From positions 25,667-89,666 of the forward strand of contig CBDDLM010000005.1 of NCBI GenBank assembly GCA_965230665.1: DNA of 64,000 bases. Reading direction: 5' to 3'. Below, one piece after another: positions 8,392 to 16,506 of this stretch. The notes under the pieces were generated by a model, which was given only the letters and a program-made list of their open reading frames with translations, did not search any database and was not told where the DNA came from. Made by a program: the position numbers and the translations under genes. The DNA comes from JAGNRR01 sp965230665 (lineage in GTDB: Bacteria > Bacteroidota > Bacteroidia > Chitinophagales > Chitinophagaceae). How positions within the stretch are numbered: the stretch's first letter is position 1; every line of letters begins with the position of its first letter.

Positions 8392-11300
8392 TTAACCATG
8401 CCGGTTATCATTATTCTGGCTTAATGGTCTAAGTTTTCCGTTCATCACTTGCTCTGATAAAGTGAAAGAGTAATGACCCAATACATTGATATGACGGTAG
8501 ACTAAAGGTGATAATCTTGATTCATTATCAGCTGAAATTGTCATTGAGCCTCGCAAATAATCTAAAGCGGATTGCATATAAATAGTATTCCATAAAATAA
8601 CGGCGTTAGTCACTAAGCCAAGTGCACCTAATTGATCTTCTTGTCCCTCTCGATACCGCTTTCTAATTTCACCACGCTGTCCATGACAAATCATTCGCGC
8701 AACCGCATGTCGTGCTTCACCGCGATTCAATTGTGTTAATATTTTTCGGCGATAATCTTCATTATCAATATAGTTGAGTAAATAAAGGGTTTTATTGATC
8801 CTGCCTACCTCTATAATCGCCTGTGTTAAACTCGATGGGCGATCACTTTTCAACAGTGAGCGAATAAGCTCTGAAGCATGGATCATGCCGAGCTTAAGAG
8901 AGCCTGCAATTCGCATCATATCATCCCAATGTTGTTCAATTTTTTTCAACTGTATAACACCGCGTGCAATCGTATCGAGTAAACCATAATTGGCATTTTT
9001 ATCGATACGCCAAAATACCGCTTCACCTGCATCCGCTAATCTGGGTGAAAATTGATACCCTAACAACCAAAATAAGCCAAACACAATATCACTGGTTCCC
9101 GTTGTATCGACCATAATTTCTGTTGGCTTTAATCCCGTTTGTTGCTCCAATAATCCCTCTAAAACAAATAATGAGTCTCTTAATGTACCAGGGATAACAA
9201 TCCCATGAAAACCAGAATATTGATCAGAGATAAAGTTATACCAAGTGATCCCGCGATTAGCGCCAAAATATTTTTTATTATACCCTGCATGGACGGTTTT
9301 AATCGGTGTCACAAATCGCATACCATCGGCAGATGCCACGTGACCACCACCCCATTTCTGTGCTAAGGATAGTGTGGATTGATAATCAACCAGTTTGACA
9401 TTAGCTTGAACTAATGTTTCAGCACGAAGGTAGTTTTGCTTAACCCAACTCAAACGATGACGACTCAGTGCGGGAATATGGGATTTAACTAATGGCTCTA
9501 AACCGATATTACACGCTTCTGAAATCAGCATGGCACAAATGCTCGTCGCTAAGTCATCCGCGCGTGCATTGGATTCACTCACATGAATAAATTCATCCAG
9601 AAAATGGGTATGAGCATGAATTTCAAGTAACAACTCCGTTAAATCTACTTTGGGTAACAGCCCCATCACTTTGTCACTTAATTGTATTAAGCTTGCTGGC
9701 TCATCCAATTTATCAAGATTCGTAATGGTTAATGTTGTTCGTTTGCCAGCATTATCTAACTTAACGAAAGCATTATTGCCGAAATTGTTTGACACTTGTT
9801 TGTAGGTTTTATCGAGCTGGCTGGTTAAATGAGCAATTGCTTCATCTGGCTGAATATGATGTCCTAATGAGCGATAAATTTTTATCCGATTGGACTGCCA
9901 ATCATTGTCTTGTAATAACTTCGCTCTCGGATCTCCCCAACGATCACTGTTTTCAATATACACATCTCTTCGTCGTAAACTATCTTGTAGCTTGTCAAGG
10001 AAACAGAGCGTATAACCTTTCTTTGTTATTCGGCCTTGTTCATCAAATACGAGTTTTTTCCATGGTTTACTAATAATACCTAAAGGAGGATCATCCAATA
10101 TTTGTTTACGTGAACTGACTCGGTTGGCCAAATATAAAAAAGCTTCATGTGTGATTAACCCAGCGGGCGCCGCTTGGATTTTAATGTCATTAAATAATCG
10201 GGGCAGTAAACGCTTTACTCGACTGTACTGCTCTAACATTTCTGTTTGAAAACCCTCATTTGAGGGACGTGCAATTGCATTAACTTGTTCGATGGATTGA
10301 GCCAGTTGAGTCTTAGATATTTTTTGATAAATCCTAGCTCTTAATTCGCTATCTTCGGTTTTTTCATCCAAGATTAATGAACAAATAGCCGCTAATTGAA
10401 GTGCTGATTGATCTAAGTCTTTCAGCGTTCGTAAACGTTTCTTTTGATCGATGCGTTTAGCCTCATTCGTTATCTCTGTGAGTAACAAATCGAGAATATC
10501 GATGGCATCATCCAGTGCCAAGATTTCAAAACTTTTAACGAAAGCAACTAATAGAGCGATCCGTTTATTTTTAGGCATCCTTGCAATTTTATACACTGAA
10601 ATAGTCCCCGCATATCGAGCCAAACTTTTTAGCCGCACCGGCGGGATGTGATTGAAATTGAGAGATTGGATATTAAAACGTTTTAATTGTTGGAAACGCT
10701 CTACAGCTAAAATAAAGGCTGGACTGCTAATCCTAACTGGCCCTTTGCGAAAATAATCAAACTGTGATGTTCGCTCACCTTCAGGTATTAAAAGTAAAGC
10801 TTCTAATTTTTCTTTTTGTGCTTCTGATGGCAGTGAGGCTAATCGTTTCCATAACTTATTCGTTGTTCTTTCACGAATTTCAGCAATTAATCTGGTTAAT
10901 GTTGATACACCCGGTAACAGTATTTTATTTTGAATGAGCCAAGCTGTTGCAAAGTCAAATATCATGCTAGGTCGTTCATTGTTCAGCCATGTACGAGTAT
11001 AAAGTAATCGGCTTAAACGAAAACTCCAAGGAAAATGATTGAACTCATGGTAGCCATAGTGTTGACGGATCAGTGCCGTATGCTCTCGCTTTGTTGTTTC
11101 TCTTTGTGCATAATTAGTGAGTACACCCAGATCAGTAATCGATAACTGTTTAGCAACAAAATATTGAACATTAATTGGCGTTACCGATAAATTAGAAAGA
11201 AATGTCCCTAAAAATCTAACCGTTGTTAAATGCAGTGCAAAACCTAACTTATTCTGATTACCTCGACGGTTAGTTATTAAGGCTTTATCAGCTTCATCAA

Positions 11301-11394
11301 GATGAAAATAACGAATGAGTTGAATATCATTAGGCTCACCACAAAACTGACCATATTGTGCTTTTTGCTCTTTTGTTAAGAAATCAACTGCCAT
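8392..11394 (-). CDS. tnpA: Tn3-family transposase TnpA
   Basis: A 1000-residue DDE transposase of Tn3 size. The N-terminal region (MAVDFLTKEQKAQYGQFCGE onward) is the DUF4158-type DNA-binding part. Catalytic segments are HVASADGMRF (Asp near residue 688), MVDTTGTSD (Asp near 763) and LNRGEARHAVARMICHGQRG with the Glu near residue 892. It is full length with no frameshift, so it is probably active. It is divergent from tnpR, with the res region between them. It recognises the 38-bp ends and makes the cointegrate. Confidence 0.95.
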   Translation of the reverse strand: MAVDFLTKEQKAQYGQFCGEPNDIQLIRYFHLDEADKALITNRRGNQNKLGFALHLTTVRFLGTFLSNLSVTPINVQYFVAKQLSITDLGVLTNYAQRETTKREHTALIRQHYGYHEFNHFPWSFRLSRLLYTRTWLNNERPSMIFDFATAWLIQNKILLPGVSTLTRLIAEIRERTTNKLWKRLASLPSEAQKEKLEALLLIPEGERTSQFDYFRKGPVRISSPAFILAVERFQQLKRFNIQSLNFNHIPPVRLKSLARYAGTISVYKIARMPKNKRIALLVAFVKSFEILALDDAIDILDLLLTEITNEAKRIDQKKRLRTLKDLDQSALQLAAICSLILDEKTEDSELRARIYQKISKTQLAQSIEQVNAIARPSNEGFQTEMLEQYSRVKRLLPRLFNDIKIQAAPAGLITHEAFLYLANRVSSRKQILDDPPLGIISKPWKKLVFDEQGRITKKGYTLCFLDKLQDSLRRRDVYIENSDRWGDPRAKLLQDNDWQSNRIKIYRSLGHHIQPDEAIAHLTSQLDKTYKQVSNNFGNNAFVKLDNAGKRTTLTITNLDKLDEPASLIQLSDKVMGLLPKVDLTELLLEIHAHTHFLDEFIHVSESNARADDLATSICAMLISEACNIGLEPLVKSHIPALSRHRLSWVKQNYLRAETLVQANVKLVDYQSTLSLAQKWGGGHVASADGMRFVTPIKTVHAGYNKKYFGANRGITWYNFISDQYSGFHGIVIPGTLRDSLFVLEGLLEQQTGLKPTEIMVDTTGTSDIVFGLFWLLGYQFSPRLADAGEAVFWRIDKNANYGLLDTIARGVIQLKKIEQHWDDMMRIAGSLKLGMIHASELIRSLLKSDRPSSLTQAIIEVGRINKTLYLLNYIDNEDYRRKILTQLNRGEARHAVARMICHGQRGEIRKRYREGQEDQLGALGLVTNAVILWNTIYMQSALDYLRGSMTISADNESRLSPLVYRHINVLGHYSFTLSEQVMNGKLRPLSQNNDNRHG

Positions 11395-11411
11395 TTTAGA
11401 GAGTATTATAT

Positions 11412-11526
11412 TGTCTACTAATTTATAAGTTTGTAGACATATTATTTCAATCGGATTACTATGTCTATAAAATCGTATTCGATGTACTTAATAGACACTT
11501 TGTCTATTAATCGAATTAGGAGACTC
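11412..11526. promoter_or_regulatory. res resolution site between tnpA and tnpR
   Basis: Three resolvase-like subsites are visible. Subsite I (11412-11439) and subsite II (11462-11497) are each bounded by TGTCTA and TAGACA in inverted orientation. Subsite III starts TGTCTA at 11501 with a weak right half near 11526. Lengths of about 28, 36 and 26 bp and the position between divergent tnpA and tnpR match Tn3-type res. The site would also hold both promoters, so TnpR should repress them. Confidence 0.85.
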
Positions 11527-11533
11527 TATTAGG

Positions 11534-12085
11534 ATGCGCCTCTTTGGTTATGCTCGTGTTTCTACAAGCCAACAATCTCTAGACATTCAGGTTAATGCAC
11601 TCAAGAGTGAAGGTGTTAAATCCAGCCGAATTTTTACTGACAAACTTTCTGGTGACAAAATTGATAGAGCTGGATTAAAACTTCTAAGAGTCAAAGTTGA
11701 AGAAGGCGATGTTATCCTAGTAAAAAAATTAGATCGCTTGGGTCGAGATACGGCAGATATGATCCAGCTAATCAAAGAGTTTGATAGCATCGGTGTGGCT
11801 ATTCGTTTTTTAGACGATGGGATTAGCACTGAAGGTACTATGGGAAAAATGGTTGTTACCATTCTTGCTGCGGTTGCTCAAGCGGAACGTCAACGTATTT
11901 TAGAGAGAACTAATGAAGGCCGAATTGAAGCTAAAGCCAAAGGGGTTAAATTTGGACGGAAAAGAACAGTCGATAGAAAAAAAGTACAAACCTTAAATGC
12001 TCAGGGTGTTGGTGCAACGGAAATTTCAAGATTAACTGGGGCTGGTCGTTCAACCGTTTATAAGTTGCTTAAGGAAGAAACCTAG
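11534..12085 (+). CDS. tnpR: Serine resolvase TnpR
   Basis: A 183-residue small serine recombinase. The N-terminus MRLFGYARVSTSQQSLDIQ has the catalytic Ser10; KKLDRLGRDTADM and AVAQAERQRILERTNEGR are the conserved catalytic and E-helix segments. The C-terminal helix-turn-helix is EISRLTGAGRSTVYKLL. A ribosome site AGGAG lies at 11519-11523 before the ATG. It resolves transposition cointegrates at res. Confidence 0.95.
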   Translation: MRLFGYARVSTSQQSLDIQVNALKSEGVKSSRIFTDKLSGDKIDRAGLKLLRVKVEEGDVILVKKLDRLGRDTADMIQLIKEFDSIGVAIRFLDDGISTEGTMGKMVVTILAAVAQAERQRILERTNEGRIEAKAKGVKFGRKRTVDRKKVQTLNAQGVGATEISRLTGAGRSTVYKLLKEET

Positions 12086-12121
12086 AAAAGTGTAGTAGAA
12101 AAGTGCAATTAAAGGCGAATC

Positions 12122-12159
12122 GTTAGCGTACGTTTTCGTACCATTGGGCTTCAAACCCC
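12122..12159 (-). repeat. Right terminal inverted repeat of the transposon
   Basis: An exact inverted copy of 1354-1391, starting GTTAGCGTACG and ending TTCAAACCCC at the outer boundary. It lies 36 bases after the tnpR stop codon. Confidence 0.95.
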
Positions 12160-12160
12160 G

Positions 12161-12280
12161 TTAAAAACACGTCGATTTTTCAAGGAGCGTGGAAAAAACG
12201 CTGATATTGATAAGGCGCTTGAGATTTTGTCTTCCTTGCCATCAGATGAGACGCCACAAAAAGGCGATGAGTTAAGCTGA
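12161..12280 (+). pseudogene. 3' tail of an unknown gene cut by the transposon
   Basis: The 39-codon open frame directly outside the right transposon end encodes a basic then acidic tail (KTRRFFKERGKNADIDKAL, ending KGDELS) and stops with TGA at 12278. It has no start of its own and looks like the C-terminus of a small, perhaps antitoxin-like, protein. I cannot name the family. It does not match the DUF1801 gene at the left end, so the two flanks are not halves of one gene. Confidence 0.4.
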
Positions 12281-12335
12281 TTTAAACAAATGGTCGCTTA
12301 TTTTGACTCATCTCCGATCTGAAGGAAGGAGAGGG

Positions 12336-12554
12336 TCAACTCCCACGTGTCATCTCCATAATTTCATCAGTAGACAAACCTTTTTTCTTGATTCCACGAA
12401 TCACTTTAAATGGATCATCTCGACTAACATTGACCAGTTGAACTGTTTTATTGATTGAAACAAATTCAACTTCACTTTCTCCAGGTTTAATATCCAGCAT
12501 TTCTCGAATATGCTTTGGTATTAATACCTGACCTTTTGTTGTTACTGTACTCAT
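12336..12554 (-). CDS. AbrB/MazE-type antitoxin-like protein, apparently orphan
   Basis: A 72-residue protein starting MSTVTTKGQVLIPKHIREML, the signature of the swapped-hairpin AbrB DNA-binding domain, followed by VEFVSINKTVQLV and a short acidic tail with KGLSTDEIMEMTRG. Such proteins are normally the first gene of a vapBC or mazEF-type pair. Here no toxin gene follows: the region downstream on this strand reaches the transposon end in less than 180 bases. The toxin may have been lost to the rearrangement at the transposon edge. TATGTAATA-type repeats upstream (12580-12650) could be its operator. Confidence 0.75.
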   Translation of the reverse strand: MSTVTTKGQVLIPKHIREMLDIKPGESEVEFVSINKTVQLVNVSRDDPFKVIRGIKKKGLSTDEIMEMTRGS

Positions 12555-12671
12555 TTTAAACTACCTTGCATTGAAAAATGTGTTACTCAATATGTAATAG
12601 TACAACGCCTGAAGGTAACACTTTCAAGAACATTATGTAATATATTGTTTCATTTGACTTTTAAATATATA

Positions 12672-12687
12672 CTACTCATATGAGTAG
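12672..12687. promoter_or_regulatory. 16-bp perfect palindrome over the start codon of the Y-family polymerase gene
   Basis: CTACTCATATGAGTAG is a perfect palindrome whose centre is the ATG start codon at 12680. There is no Shine-Dalgarno sequence in the short space back to the in-frame TAA at 12662. A protein bound here would block initiation, and an mRNA hairpin could mask the start. It does not match the usual LexA consensus. Confidence 0.5.
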
Positions 12688-13918
12688 CTGTTCAAATAAG
12701 TCAAAAATATGGCCTCGTGCTATCTTGCTCGTTGATATGAATGCGTTTTTTGCATCCGTAGAGCAACGAGACTTCCCTGAGCTGCGCGCAAAACCCATTG
12801 CAGTAACCAATGGCACATTGGGGAGCTGCATCATTACTTGCTCATATGAAGCCCGGGCGTATGGTATTAAAACAGGTATGCGTGTAAAGGAAGCTAAAGC
12901 TCTCTGCCCAGGGTTGATTCAGCGGCCAGCTCGACCAAGGGTTTATTCGACCGTTTCGAAATCAATCATGGAAGCCCTGGCTAACTATGTCAGCCCTGAT
13001 ATTGAGGTTTTTTCTGTTGATGAAGCCTTCATTGATGTAACCGATAGCCAAAGGTTTATCGGCAGTCCCCAGGAGCTTGGTAGACTTGCCAAAGACATTG
13101 TGTTGAAAGTGTCGGGCTGTCTGAGTTCTGTTGGTGTGTCTGGTGACAAAACAACGGCTAAATTTGCAGCAAAACAGAATAAGCCGAATGGATTAACGAT
13201 CATTGAACCCTGGAATGCTGAAAAAATATTAAACCCTGTTAAAGTGCAAGAACTATGCGGCATCAACAATGGCATTCAATCATTTTTAAATGAAAGGGGT
13301 GTTTTCACATGCGGAGACATGAAGAAAATACCCATTAGCGTCCTGGGTGAGAGGTTCGGTAATATCGGTCGAAGAATTTGGCTCATGGCTCAAGGCAAGG
13401 ATATTGACAAGGTTAAACCTAATATTGAACCACCAAAATCAATAGGGCATGGAAAGGTACTACCCCCTGATACCAGGCAATCAAAAACAATACGCACTTT
13501 TCTGTATCATATGTGTGACAAAGTGGCTTTTCGGTTGAGGAAACATGATATGCAATCCAATCACTTTTTTGTGGGACTTCGATTAAAAGAACAATGGATG
13601 AAAACAAAGTTTCGCACCGTTCCAACCAACACTACACAAATAATATACAAAAAAGTCAGCCAGTTTATCGATGATAACTGGCGAGGGCAGGGCGTATTTG
13701 CCGTCCAGGTCACAGCCTTAAACCCAACATCAAACAAGGGACAAAAAGATTTGTTCTTTGATGCACAAACATCACCGATTGATATCGTGACAGATAAAAT
13801 TAATGAAAAGTTTGGTCAATATTCGGTAACTAAAGCCTGCCTCATGGAACGCTCAGAAATGCCGGATGTCATAGCCCCAGCATGGAAGCCCGATGGTCAC
13901 AGACAAACCATAGAGTAG
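12680..13918 (+). CDS. Y-family translesion DNA polymerase (DinB/UmuC-like)
   Basis: A 412-residue Y-family polymerase. Catalytic carboxylates lie in LLVDMNAFFASVEQRD (residues about 16-31) and VFSVDEAFIDVT (about 112-123). The palm/finger segment ITCSYEARAYGIKTGM, the helix-hairpin-helix region and a little-finger domain (SIGHGKVLPPDTRQSKTI) follow. It is closer to plasmid UmuC/ImpB-type polymerases than to chromosomal DinB and ends without an obvious beta-clamp motif. No umuD-like gene is adjacent. Twelve bases downstream is an SRAP-like gene, so the two probably form a DNA-damage tolerance operon. Confidence 0.9.
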   Translation: MSSCSNKSKIWPRAILLVDMNAFFASVEQRDFPELRAKPIAVTNGTLGSCIITCSYEARAYGIKTGMRVKEAKALCPGLIQRPARPRVYSTVSKSIMEALANYVSPDIEVFSVDEAFIDVTDSQRFIGSPQELGRLAKDIVLKVSGCLSSVGVSGDKTTAKFAAKQNKPNGLTIIEPWNAEKILNPVKVQELCGINNGIQSFLNERGVFTCGDMKKIPISVLGERFGNIGRRIWLMAQGKDIDKVKPNIEPPKSIGHGKVLPPDTRQSKTIRTFLYHMCDKVAFRLRKHDMQSNHFFVGLRLKEQWMKTKFRTVPTNTTQIIYKKVSQFIDDNWRGQGVFAVQVTALNPTSNKGQKDLFFDAQTSPIDIVTDKINEKFGQYSVTKACLMERSEMPDVIAPAWKPDGHRQTIE

Positions 13919-13929
13919 GGCTATGTATC

Positions 13930-14361
13930 ATGTGTGGCGGTGTCTATTATCAATTTAATAAAGAGGATATTCGGATTTATTTTCCGAATCCTAAAGCTAT
14001 GCTGCCTGTGATAAAGAAGGACAAAAGCATTATTTTATTACCCTGGGGGAGAAGGGAAAAGCAACGGGGCAATTTGCCACTAGGCGGCTGGGCAAGGCAT
14101 GAATCAATTCACAAAGGAACCTGGGACAAATGGTTTCCAACACCTGTTAAAATTCCCATTAAGCAATTTATGGAAAAAGATATCGAGGGAAATAGCCATT
14201 GGTTCGATTTAACCAAGGGGCAATTTGTTCAAGGGTTAGTTGCAACCAACAGGGATGAAAAAAGGATCTATGTTGTCACTGTAACACCTGAAGACACAGC
14301 AGCTATTCATCATCGATGGCCCAGGGTTTTGAGTGGGAGTGTTGAGGGCAATTGTTCTTGA
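13930..14361 (+). CDS. SRAP-domain (HMCES/YedK-like) abasic-site protein
   Basis: The gene is read from the ATG at 13930 so that the protein starts MCGGVYYQF: SRAP proteins need Cys2 exposed at the N-terminus after Met removal for covalent capture of abasic sites in single-stranded DNA. The frame extends further upstream to 13882, but that would bury the cysteine. Other family features are LPWGRRE, WFDLTKGQFVQGLVA and YVVTVTPED followed by IHHRWPRVL, which matches the conserved IHxRMP catalytic His motif. At 143 residues it is shorter than YedK (about 220). Its place directly after a Y-family polymerase fits the known genomic link between SRAP proteins and SOS genes. Confidence 0.75.
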   Translation: MCGGVYYQFNKEDIRIYFPNPKAMLPVIKKDKSIILLPWGRREKQRGNLPLGGWARHESIHKGTWDKWFPTPVKIPIKQFMEKDIEGNSHWFDLTKGQFVQGLVATNRDEKRIYVVTVTPEDTAAIHHRWPRVLSGSVEGNCS

Positions 14362-14560
14362 AATGAAGCATTTTTTTAAATCATCCACTGAACACTTTTT
14401 AACTAACCCATGCCCTGGATAAAACACTTTTCTGTTATTTTTTCATTGCACAGAAAAAAAATATAAAACACAACATATAGTCCTTGATAAATCCAGAGGC
14501 AGATTTTATAGTAGTCTTGGGCTTGAATATATCATAGTCCATTTATATAAATTTATGGGA

Positions 14561-14606
14561 GAGCCAAGTGTGTGAGACACTTGGCTCAAAGCGCTATTAA
14601 ATAGCG
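14561..14606. other. Two adjacent strong hairpins in the gap after the SRAP gene
   Basis: GAGCCAAGTGT and ACACTTGGCTC (14561-14587) form a perfect 11-bp stem with a 5-base loop. Four bases later CGCTATT/AATAGCG forms a second near-perfect stem (14592-14606). Neither is followed by a T-run on the plus strand, so they are not ordinary terminators. They may be part of an untranslated RNA, a protein site or a transfer or replication element. Confidence 0.45.
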
Positions 14607-14949
14607 GTTCGTGATGAACTCTGTTTTCAGCCTCCTATAAATTGTCCATTTTTTACAATTAAGTAGAGGTACGTATATTTGTTTTATTTAATGTCACCCA
14701 TCAAGAGGCGAATCAAAAAATCAAAAATTATTTTGATAATCATATTATATATATCAAGATTTTATAACATGATTCGTGATTTTTTTGATTAAAATTAATC
14801 ACTTAGTTGCTATTGTATACGTTATAATTTTTTATAATGTATGCAATACGCAGATTGCTGCAATCACTCACACAGTCTATACGATCCTTTTTTTAAAAAA
14901 AAGAGTTTTCGAAAAATATTTTTTCCGATCTTAGATTTTTAAAAAAAGC
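14607..14949. other. AT-rich non-coding stretch
   Basis: About 340 bases without a credible gene. It is very AT-rich, with runs such as TTTTTTGATTAAAATTAATC and repeated GATTCGTGA/GGCGAATCA pieces. It could be a promoter or an origin-like melting region, but no iterons or DnaA box were recognised here. Confidence 0.3.
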
Positions 14950-14990
14950 GAATAAAAAAAAATAAATAAAGCCGTATTTTCATACGGCTT
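14950..14990 (-). terminator. Rho-independent terminator of the 15012-16049 gene
   Basis: On the minus strand AAGCCGTAT and ATACGGCTT form a 9-bp stem with a 4-base loop (14969-14990), followed by a long T-rich tract (down to 14950). It starts about 20 bases after the stop codon of the minus-strand gene. Confidence 0.85.
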
Positions 14991-15011
14991 AGGGTGGGTT
15001 TTGCCTTTGAT

Positions 15012-16049
15012 TTAATCAATTGACTTTAAAGCCTCAAGATAAGGTTTAATAGTATTGTTGTATGAACCAATGGCATTGGGTGTCATTTTACGAACCCAAG
15101 CAGTTTGATATCGTGACCACTTAAAACCATTACTTTTTAAAAGACTGCGAATTTCTTCATTCGGCTTACCTTCAAAAGTAATTGCTATCTGCTGCTTATC
15201 ACTAATACCCACTGATGCACATTGAAACGTATCATCAATATCCATCTTTTGGATGCATGAGATTGATTGAAGCCTACCTTTCAAACGTCTTATTTCTGCG
15301 CCAGTATTGGTTAAAGCATAAGAAGGGAAAGGCACAACACCTCTCCAATCAGGTTTTAATAATAGCTCAACTTTTTCGCTTGAATATCCAGAGTATGCCA
15401 TCAATTCAGCTACGCATTCGGTATGTTTTTCATTCGATATTTTATCTGTTCTTTTTTTGTAATACCTGCGCGTAATTTTATTGATTTCTTTCATCATTTC
15501 TTTTGATTTTTCCAGACCTTCAATTTTATCCTTAATTTTGTCTATTGCTTTTGGATCATTTGAGGCAATAGCGGAACCATCACCCCAGGGCAATAATTGT
15601 CTCACTATTCGTTTAATGCTCTTTTTTTGAAACTTGCCAATATTATCATAATGAGCTTGCGCCCAGTTCATGCGTTTCTCATTCCTTGCAACTGGAAAAT
15701 TTGCAGGCCCAGTTATCATTGCCGACATCACAGAGCTATGACTATGCAAATAACTTTCATAACGTGTCTTTAACCCCTCCCGATGATCAATAAACCAGTC
15801 ATCTATTACTTGAGGGTAATCTTCAGCCAATTCAACGTTTCTTTTTTTTGCACGCTCTGCAATTTTCTTAACCCTGTTCAAATCATTTAATAAACAAACT
15901 GCATATTCTGATTTGATTAATGAGGCTGCTCTATCAGGGGAGTGTGATGTTGCGTAATATGCTCTTTCAGCCAAACCTTGAGAGATATCATTAAAATAGG
16001 GTTCTATTTCTGGAAGTTCGTTTAATCGTCTTTTGTTGTATTCGTTCAT
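15012..16049 (-). CDS. Plasmid-type protein of unknown function (345 aa)
   Basis: No enzymatic family was recognised. The N-terminal half contains GLAERAYYATSHSPDRAA and RYESYLHSHSSVMSAMITGP, a region shared by hypothetical proteins of plasmids and phages. The middle is a basic coiled-coil (KIKDKIEGLEKSKEMMKEI). The C-terminal 50 residues, ITFEGKPNEEIRSLLKSNGF followed by WSRYQTAWVRK, look like the small domain at the end of DUF3560-type proteins of mobile elements. It is cytoplasmic, with no signal peptide or membrane segment. AGGAG precedes the ATG. A long rod-like fold lies just upstream (16081-16278), which may control it. An anti-restriction or early-transfer role is only a guess. Confidence 0.6.
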   Translation of the reverse strand: MNEYNKRRLNELPEIEPYFNDISQGLAERAYYATSHSPDRAASLIKSEYAVCLLNDLNRVKKIAERAKKRNVELAEDYPQVIDDWFIDHREGLKTRYESYLHSHSSVMSAMITGPANFPVARNEKRMNWAQAHYDNIGKFQKKSIKRIVRQLLPWGDGSAIASNDPKAIDKIKDKIEGLEKSKEMMKEINKITRRYYKKRTDKISNEKHTECVAELMAYSGYSSEKVELLLKPDWRGVVPFPSYALTNTGAEIRRLKGRLQSISCIQKMDIDDTFQCASVGISDKQQIAITFEGKPNEEIRSLLKSNGFKWSRYQTAWVRKMTPNAIGSYNNTIKPYLEALKSID

Positions 16050-16080
16050 TTTTTCGCTCCTAAGTAGGTTAGTTAAAACA

Positions 16081-16278
16081 CAACCCCCTCTGGGGTTGAA
16101 AACCCCAAGAAAAAAGCGAGTAAAACGAGCGCAAACAGACGTCTAAGAAAAATTGCAAGTGCTCTCGTGGGTGACTGCCAGAAATTATCGAAATATAAAT
16201 TTCGCAATAATTTCAGCAGGAGAGAGTGCTTGTTATTTTGATGAGTCTGTTACAATTTAAATCTACCCAGAGGGGGAG
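16081..16278. other. Long rod-like inverted-repeat structure upstream of the 15012-16049 gene
   Basis: Nested stems close on one terminal loop. They are 16084-16094 with 16266-16276 (11 bp, CCCCCTCTGGG), 16135-16140 with 16245-16250 (ACAGAC), 16157-16166 with 16222-16231 (10 pairs, two wobble), 16181-16188 with 16207-16214 (GAAATTAT) and 16189-16194 with 16199-16204, loop ATAA. Near the gene, CAACCCC/GGGGTTG (16081-16098) and TGGGGTT/AACCCCA (16091-16107) are mutually exclusive alternatives. The shape recalls single-stranded-DNA promoters of plasmid leading regions, 6S-type RNAs or an attenuator. Which of these applies cannot be decided from sequence. Confidence 0.55.
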
Positions 16279-16330
16279 ATGCAAAAAATATGGCGCTTGC
16301 GCCTTCCTTTAATAATTACAAAATAAGTTT

Positions 16331-16395
16331 CCCACAATGTGGAAAATACTGCACCTTTTAAGGGTTTCGTATTTACACACAGTGATGGAAAAGTG
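16331..16395. repeat. Copy 1 of a 60-65 bp repeat also found at 59341
   Basis: The stretch begins CCCACAATGTGGAAAA and ends TTTACACACAGTGATGGAAA. A diverged copy lies at 59341-59403 next to the centromere-like array, with the same order of CCCACAATG, CCTTTT and TTTACNCACA blocks. Function unknown. The ends carry DnaA-box-like CCACA words. Confidence 0.5.
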
Positions 16396-16430
16396 CCTAA
16401 ATTTAAGGATAAAAACATGTCTTAAAGTAT

Positions 16431-16463
16431 GAAATACCCTAAAATAACATTTTAGGATATTTC
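16431..16463. other. Hairpin with 14-bp stem
   Basis: GAAATACCCTAAAAT and ATTTTAGGATATTTC pair with one mismatch around an AAC loop. It has no adjacent T-run. It lies between the rod-like structure and the transglutaminase remnant and could be a protein site or transcript end. Confidence 0.4.
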
Positions 16464-16506
16464 ATTTTCCACTCTCATTCCTAAAATTAGCAGTACATAC
16501 ATTGCA

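Larger units (their letters stand above)
1354..12159. mobile_element. Tn3-family transposon carrying a heavy-metal efflux operon
   Basis: The element is bounded by two identical 38-bp inverted repeats (1354-1391 and 12122-12159) that start GGGG at the outer end and contain ACGAAAAC, as Tn3-family ends do. Inside are tnpA (minus strand), a res-like region and a divergent tnpR at the right end, with a five-gene metal-resistance cargo on the left. The total is 10,806 bp. The cargo gene next to the left end stops exactly at the inner edge of the repeat. The 5-bp flanks (TTCAA on the left, GTTAA on the right) do not match, so the insertion site has been rearranged since transposition or the copy arose by recombination. 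Confidence 0.9.

Noticed and set aside
1349..12164. Five-base target-site duplication of the transposon
   Set aside because: The flanking bases TTCAA and GTTAA differ, and the two flanks belong to unrelated broken genes.
16081..16278. Retron non-coding RNA
   Set aside because: The fold is suggestive, but no reverse transcriptase gene is nearby, and the neighbouring gene is not RT-like.
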